From: an uncultured Christensenella sp.
GTDB lineage: Bacteria; Bacillota; Clostridia; Christensenellales; Borkfalkiaceae
Direction of reading: 5' to 3'
Assembly: GCA_910586345.1 (NCBI GenBank)
Contig: CAJUHC010000011.1
Coordinates: 1-36,709, forward strand
DNA: 36,709 nucleotides
Shown one piece after another: positions 33,597-36,709 of the stretch (positions are counted from its first letter, which is position 1; each line of letters starts with the position of its first letter). The position numbers and the translations under genes were made by a program. The notes under the pieces were generated by a model. The model saw only the letters and a list, made by a program, of their open reading frames with translations. It had not been told where the DNA came from and did no database searches.

Positions 33597-35240
33597 TTGA
33601 ATAGTTATCGTAAGTCCGATATTTTAAAGATTTTAACTAAGACGGTTGGAATTCTTATCGCCGTCTTTTCATTGACCTTTTTCGGCGCGTGCGGATTTTT
33701 CAACGGCAGTAATTCCGGAACGACTGAGGACGAAGTGGTTATTTCACAGTCCGAAGCGGAGATAAAAGTCGGAGAAAGCGTTACGCTTTCCGCGGTATCG
33801 TCCGAGAAAAGAGAAATAAAATGGAGCTCGTCCGACGAGGAAATCGCGCAAGTGGACAACGGCGTCGTTACGGGTTTGAAAGCGGGCGTCGTTTCGATAA
33901 CGGCGAGCGACGGTAAAAAAATGGCGAGCTGCGAAGTCACCGTAGTTAATTTGCCTCCTGCGGTTACGATAGAAATTTCCAATTCGAGAGCGGAAATCGA
34001 AGAGGGCAAAAGCATAACTCTTACCGCAACCGTTTCCAACGGTTCGGACGTAAGTTGGTCTTCTTCCGATGAAACCGTAGCGACGGTCAGTGAAAACGGA
34101 TTGGTTACCGCAATAAAAGCGGGTACGGCAAACATTACGGCCTCGGGCGGGGGAGTAAGCGCGAAATGCGTTGTTACGGTCGTTCCCAAAGGTACGGACG
34201 TTCCTTCGGTGACTATAAAATTGTCACAGACGAAAGCGGAAATTAAAGCGGGTGCGAGCATTACTCTTACCGCAACCGTTTCCGACGGTTCGGATGTAAT
34301 CTGGAATTCTTCGGATAAAAATATCGCTTCGGTCGACAGAAACGGCAAAGTTACGGGCATAAAAGCAGGCACGGCGGATATTACCGCATCCTGCGGAAAC
34401 GTAAAAGCGGTTTGCAAAGTCACCGTTACGGCGGTTACCGAACCCGACCCCGATACTCCCGTCAATCCGGACAGAAAACTTGTTTGGAGCGACGAATTCA
34501 ACGGCGATGCTCTCGATATGTCTAAATGGGGTTATCAAACGGGGACTCAGGACCATTACGGTGATTCGTGGGGTCCGTCAGACTGGGGCAACGGCGAACA
34601 ACAGTATTATACAGACGGCGCAAACGTAAAGGTTACGGACGGCGCGTTGCAGATAATAGCAAAGCGCGAAAATATGGGCAACAAAGGCTTCACGTCTTCG
34701 AGAATTACGACACGCGACAAATTCAGCAGAACTTTCGGATATATAGAAGCGAAGATAAAGACTCCCGCAATAGAGGGTATGTGGCCCGCGTTCTGGATGC
34801 TTCCTCAGCCTCCGAACCCCTCTTCAAGCCTGACGGATTACGGCGGTTGGGCGGCTAACGGTGAAATCGATATTATGGAAGCCAAGGGCAGACTTTTGAA
34901 TAAAGTCGATACGACGATACATTTCGGCGGCGAGTGGCCTAATAACACGTATCTCTCGCACGAAACGACGCTTAATTCCAATACCGACGAGTGGCATACT
35001 TACGCCGTCGACTGGCGGGCGGAGTACATTGCGTGGATAGTTGACGGAAAAGAAGTTTATAAGCTCGATAATTCAAAGTATTGGAGTTCCGCTTCGAGTG
35101 CGGCGAGCGCGCCTTTCGATAAACCGTTCTATATTTTATTAAATCTTGCCGTTGGCGGGATGTACGACGGACATAGAAATCCGCCTGCCGATTTCGTTTC
35201 GGCTTCTATGTATATCGATTACGTGCGCGTTTACGAATAA
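33597..35240 (+). CDS. GH16 beta-glucanase lipoprotein with three Big2 domains
   Basis: This 547-residue surface lipoprotein has a signal peptide with a lipobox ending FGAC (Cys32). Three bacterial Ig-like (Big2) domains follow (about 43-118, 125-200, 205-280), with repeated SITLTATVS and W-S-S-D motifs, then a short Pro/Asp linker and a GH16 domain (about 295-547). The catalytic motif is GEIDIMEAKG, with nucleophile Glu423, Asp425 and acid/base Glu428. GH16 enzymes of this form act on beta-1,3- or mixed beta-1,3/1,4-glucans (laminarin, lichenin). I start at TTG 33597, because GGAGGGG lies 8 bases upstream and the signal peptide then has a normal length; an upstream TTG at 33558 has no ribosome site. 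Confidence 0.93.
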   Translation: MNSYRKSDILKILTKTVGILIAVFSLTFFGACGFFNGSNSGTTEDEVVISQSEAEIKVGESVTLSAVSSEKREIKWSSSDEEIAQVDNGVVTGLKAGVVSITASDGKKMASCEVTVVNLPPAVTIEISNSRAEIEEGKSITLTATVSNGSDVSWSSSDETVATVSENGLVTAIKAGTANITASGGGVSAKCVVTVVPKGTDVPSVTIKLSQTKAEIKAGASITLTATVSDGSDVIWNSSDKNIASVDRNGKVTGIKAGTADITASCGNVKAVCKVTVTAVTEPDPDTPVNPDRKLVWSDEFNGDALDMSKWGYQTGTQDHYGDSWGPSDWGNGEQQYYTDGANVKVTDGALQIIAKRENMGNKGFTSSRITTRDKFSRTFGYIEAKIKTPAIEGMWPAFWMLPQPPNPSSSLTDYGGWAANGEIDIMEAKGRLLNKVDTTIHFGGEWPNNTYLSHETTLNSNTDEWHTYAVDWRAEYIAWIVDGKEVYKLDNSKYWSSASSAASAPFDKPFYILLNLAVGGMYDGHRNPPADFVSASMYIDYVRVYE

Positions 35241-35275
35241 TTAAACCGACTTAAAATTAAATAATTCCGAACTGC

Positions 35276-35349
35276 AAAGGGGTACCCCTTTATGCGTTAC
35301 AAGGTAACGCATAAAGGGGTACCCCTTTATGCGTTACAAGGTAACGCAT
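35276..35349. repeat. two perfect 37-bp tandem copies, each with two palindromes
   Basis: Units 35276-35312 and 35313-35349 are identical. Each holds the palindrome AAAGGGGTACCCCTTT and the hairpin ATGCGTTAC-AAG-GTAACGCAT. They lie 36 bases after the GH16 stop and may form four stem-loops as a terminator or 3' stabiliser. No T run follows. Confidence 0.9.
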
Positions 35350-35386
35350 AAATAAACTTGATTGTTTCAAACTTATTGCAAATCAA

Positions 35387-35401
35387 AACGGCTTTGCCGT
35401 T
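35387..35401 (+). other. small leader hairpin before the Big2 lipoprotein gene
   Basis: AACGGC-TTT-GCCGTT forms a 6-bp stem about 35 bases before the next start codon. An A/T-rich stretch follows. Its role is unknown. Confidence 0.45.
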
Positions 35402-35434
35402 ATGAATATTAAATTTTTATTGGAGGAAAAAAAT

Positions 35435-36709
35435 ATGAGAAAGAAGTTTGCCATACTTTTGACGTTCGTTCTTGCTTTTGTTGTCGCGCTTGGCGTCTTG
35501 GCCGGCTGTAACAAAGAGAAAGAAGGCGTTACTGTTGACATACTCAGAACCACGCTGAATCTTGAAACCGGCAAGTCGTTTACGTTAACCGCGACGGCTT
35601 CCGACGGTTCCGAAATCGTGTGGTCGACCAGCAGCGAGGCAGTTGCGACCGTTAACGAAAACGGTAAAGTTACGGGCGTGAGCGCGGGCAAAGCCACCGT
35701 TACGGCGAAAGTCAAAGACGGCGAAGCAAGCGCTTCCTGCGAAGTTACCGTAAAAGACCCTATAAAGTTTACGTTTAAAAACGATGCGGGCGATGTGATT
35801 ACCGAAGCTACGGTCGACAGAAACATCGGGCCCGTTCAGCTCAGCGCCGAGGCTTCCGACGGCGGAGCTATTATAAACTGGACTTCTTCGGACGAAAAAA
35901 TCGCGACGGTTTCGGATAAGGGGCTTGTAACGGGTCTTCACGAAGGCGAGGCAAATATAACCGCAATCACTGCTAATGCTTCCGCAACGATTAAAGTAAC
36001 GGTAATCGACTCGTTCGACGGGGTTCATTACGATATTAAAACCGCAGGAGAGACCGAAGCCGGCAATTGGTATTATCATTCCAACTCGACGAAAGGTCAG
36101 GTTATCAATATCAACCAGGCGGAAGTCCGCGGAGAGACGATTACTTTCGATTACGACGGTAACTGCAACTGGGACGTAGGCGACGTATTTATCGCCGTTA
36201 ACAATGCCGATATAAGCGAAGGTTGGCATAAACTCAATATGACGATTAACTCCGACGTGGTTACGTCTATAACAGTCAACGGAACGCGCGTAAATCTTAT
36301 CGAAGGCGATAATACCGTATCCGTAGCTTACGAACAGAAAGAAGGCGCGGCGGCGGCTCATATTATACTCGGCAACTCGGACGCGCAGACTACTCCCAAG
36401 GATATAAGACTCGTTATTAATAACGTAACTTGGGCGGACTTCACACCCGTAGACCTTGCGGTTCCTTCGTTTACGCTCGATGCGGACAACAACGTCGCAA
36501 TAACCGATGAAACGAACACCGAAGGCGTTAAGCAGTATGAAATCGGCTTGTTCACCGAGGAGGGTACTCTCGTTCACAGACAGCCGCTCCTCAGCAAGAA
36601 CGGTAAACTCGATACGGAAGCTGTTGAAACCAACGGCGAATTCATAGTTAAAATCAGAGCTATCGGAAACCTCGGTTACAACGATTCCGACTGGAGCGAC
36701 GGCAACGAT
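35435..36709 (+). CDS. Big2-domain surface lipoprotein, 5' part only (runs off the window)
   Basis: The ATG at 35435 has GGAGG at 35422-35426 and stays open to the window edge (425 codons). The signal peptide ends in lipobox LAGC (Cys25). Two Big2 domains follow (about 31-106 and 108-190), close in sequence to those of the GH16 protein upstream (ASDGSEIVWSTSSEAVATV). Residues about 195-320 look like a beta-sandwich carbohydrate-binding module (NWYYHSNSTKGQ, FDYDGNCNWDVGDVFIA). After about 345 an FnIII-like segment begins. A catalytic domain may follow outside the window. It is probably another glucan-binding or glucan-cutting surface protein. Confidence 0.88.
   Translation, partial: MRKKFAILLTFVLAFVVALGVLAGCNKEKEGVTVDILRTTLNLETGKSFTLTATASDGSEIVWSTSSEAVATVNENGKVTGVSAGKATVTAKVKDGEASASCEVTVKDPIKFTFKNDAGDVITEATVDRNIGPVQLSAEASDGGAIINWTSSDEKIATVSDKGLVTGLHEGEANITAITANASATIKVTVIDSFDGVHYDIKTAGETEAGNWYYHSNSTKGQVININQAEVRGETITFDYDGNCNWDVGDVFIAVNNADISEGWHKLNMTINSDVVTSITVNGTRVNLIEGDNTVSVAYEQKEGAAAAHIILGNSDAQTTPKDIRLVINNVTWADFTPVDLAVPSFTLDADNNVAITDETNTEGVKQYEIGLFTEEGTLVHRQPLLSKNGKLDTEAVETNGEFIVKIRAIGNLGYNDSDWSDGND

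Noticed and set aside
1..36709. tRNA, rRNA, insertion sequences or transposases
   Set aside because: I looked for tRNA-like cloverleaf ends, rRNA-like blocks and transposase motifs while reading both strands and saw none. A dedicated search (tRNAscan, Rfam, ISfinder) would be decisive.

Overview
This window looks like the replication-origin side of the chromosome of a spore-forming, low-to-medium GC member of the Bacillota (Clostridia; possibly an uncultured gut lineage such as Christensenellales, which the sequence alone cannot prove). The clues are the block rpmH-rnpA-yidD-yidC-jag, dnaN, rsmG, parA/parB with parS sites, and the spore genes yyaC, sleB and ypeB. Genes left of about 5 kb run leftward and most genes right of it run rightward, as expected around a bidirectional origin. 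dnaA, recF, gyrB, mnmE and mnmG are absent from this locus.

Layout. (1) 1-805: 5' part of an RHS/YD-repeat gene leaving the window. (2) 946-4996, minus strand: jag, yidC, yidD, rnpA, rpmH, dnaN. (3) 4997-7365: two AT-rich intergenic regions flanking rsmG and yyaC. The second holds DnaA-box-like sites and two parS-like sites and is the better oriC candidate. (4) 7366-11274: ftsH, parA, parB, with a third parS-like site. (5) 11459-16587: an SGNH-hydrolase lipoprotein and a very large ABC exporter (ATPase fused to an FtsX-like permease) whose outer domain carries about a dozen tandem repeats. (6) 16759-30471: a glycoside/uronate catabolism island with a small membrane protein plus membrane-anchored GH3, a GH2 enzyme, an AraC-type regulator, a GPH-family symporter, and the full Ashwell-type route uxuA, uxuB, uxaC, eda, kdgK. 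(7) 30684-33300: the germination pair sleB-ypeB behind a sigma-G-like promoter. (8) 33597-36709: a GH16 glucanase lipoprotein with three Big2 domains, and a second Big2 lipoprotein running off the right end.

How they work together. Extracellular or imported beta-glycosides would be cleaved by GH3/GH2. Glucuronate (or glucuronides) would enter through the GPH symporter and be converted by UxaC to fructuronate, by UxuB to mannonate, by UxuA to 2-keto-3-deoxygluconate, by KdgK to KDPG, and by Eda to pyruvate and glyceraldehyde-3-phosphate.

The most striking signal is regulatory. Three separate promoters of this island (before the membrane-protein/GH3 pair, before GH2, and before the symporter-uxu operon) share one architecture: two direct repeats of TTGCAAT exactly 22 bp apart, with the last base of the proximal repeat being the first base of the -35 box, then a 17-bp spacer and a -10 box. 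This predicts a compact regulon controlled by the AraC-family protein encoded in its middle. A second notable signal is a 66-67-bp repeat family (five copies, two convergent gene junctions) whose hairpin starts at the stop codon of the minus-strand gene.
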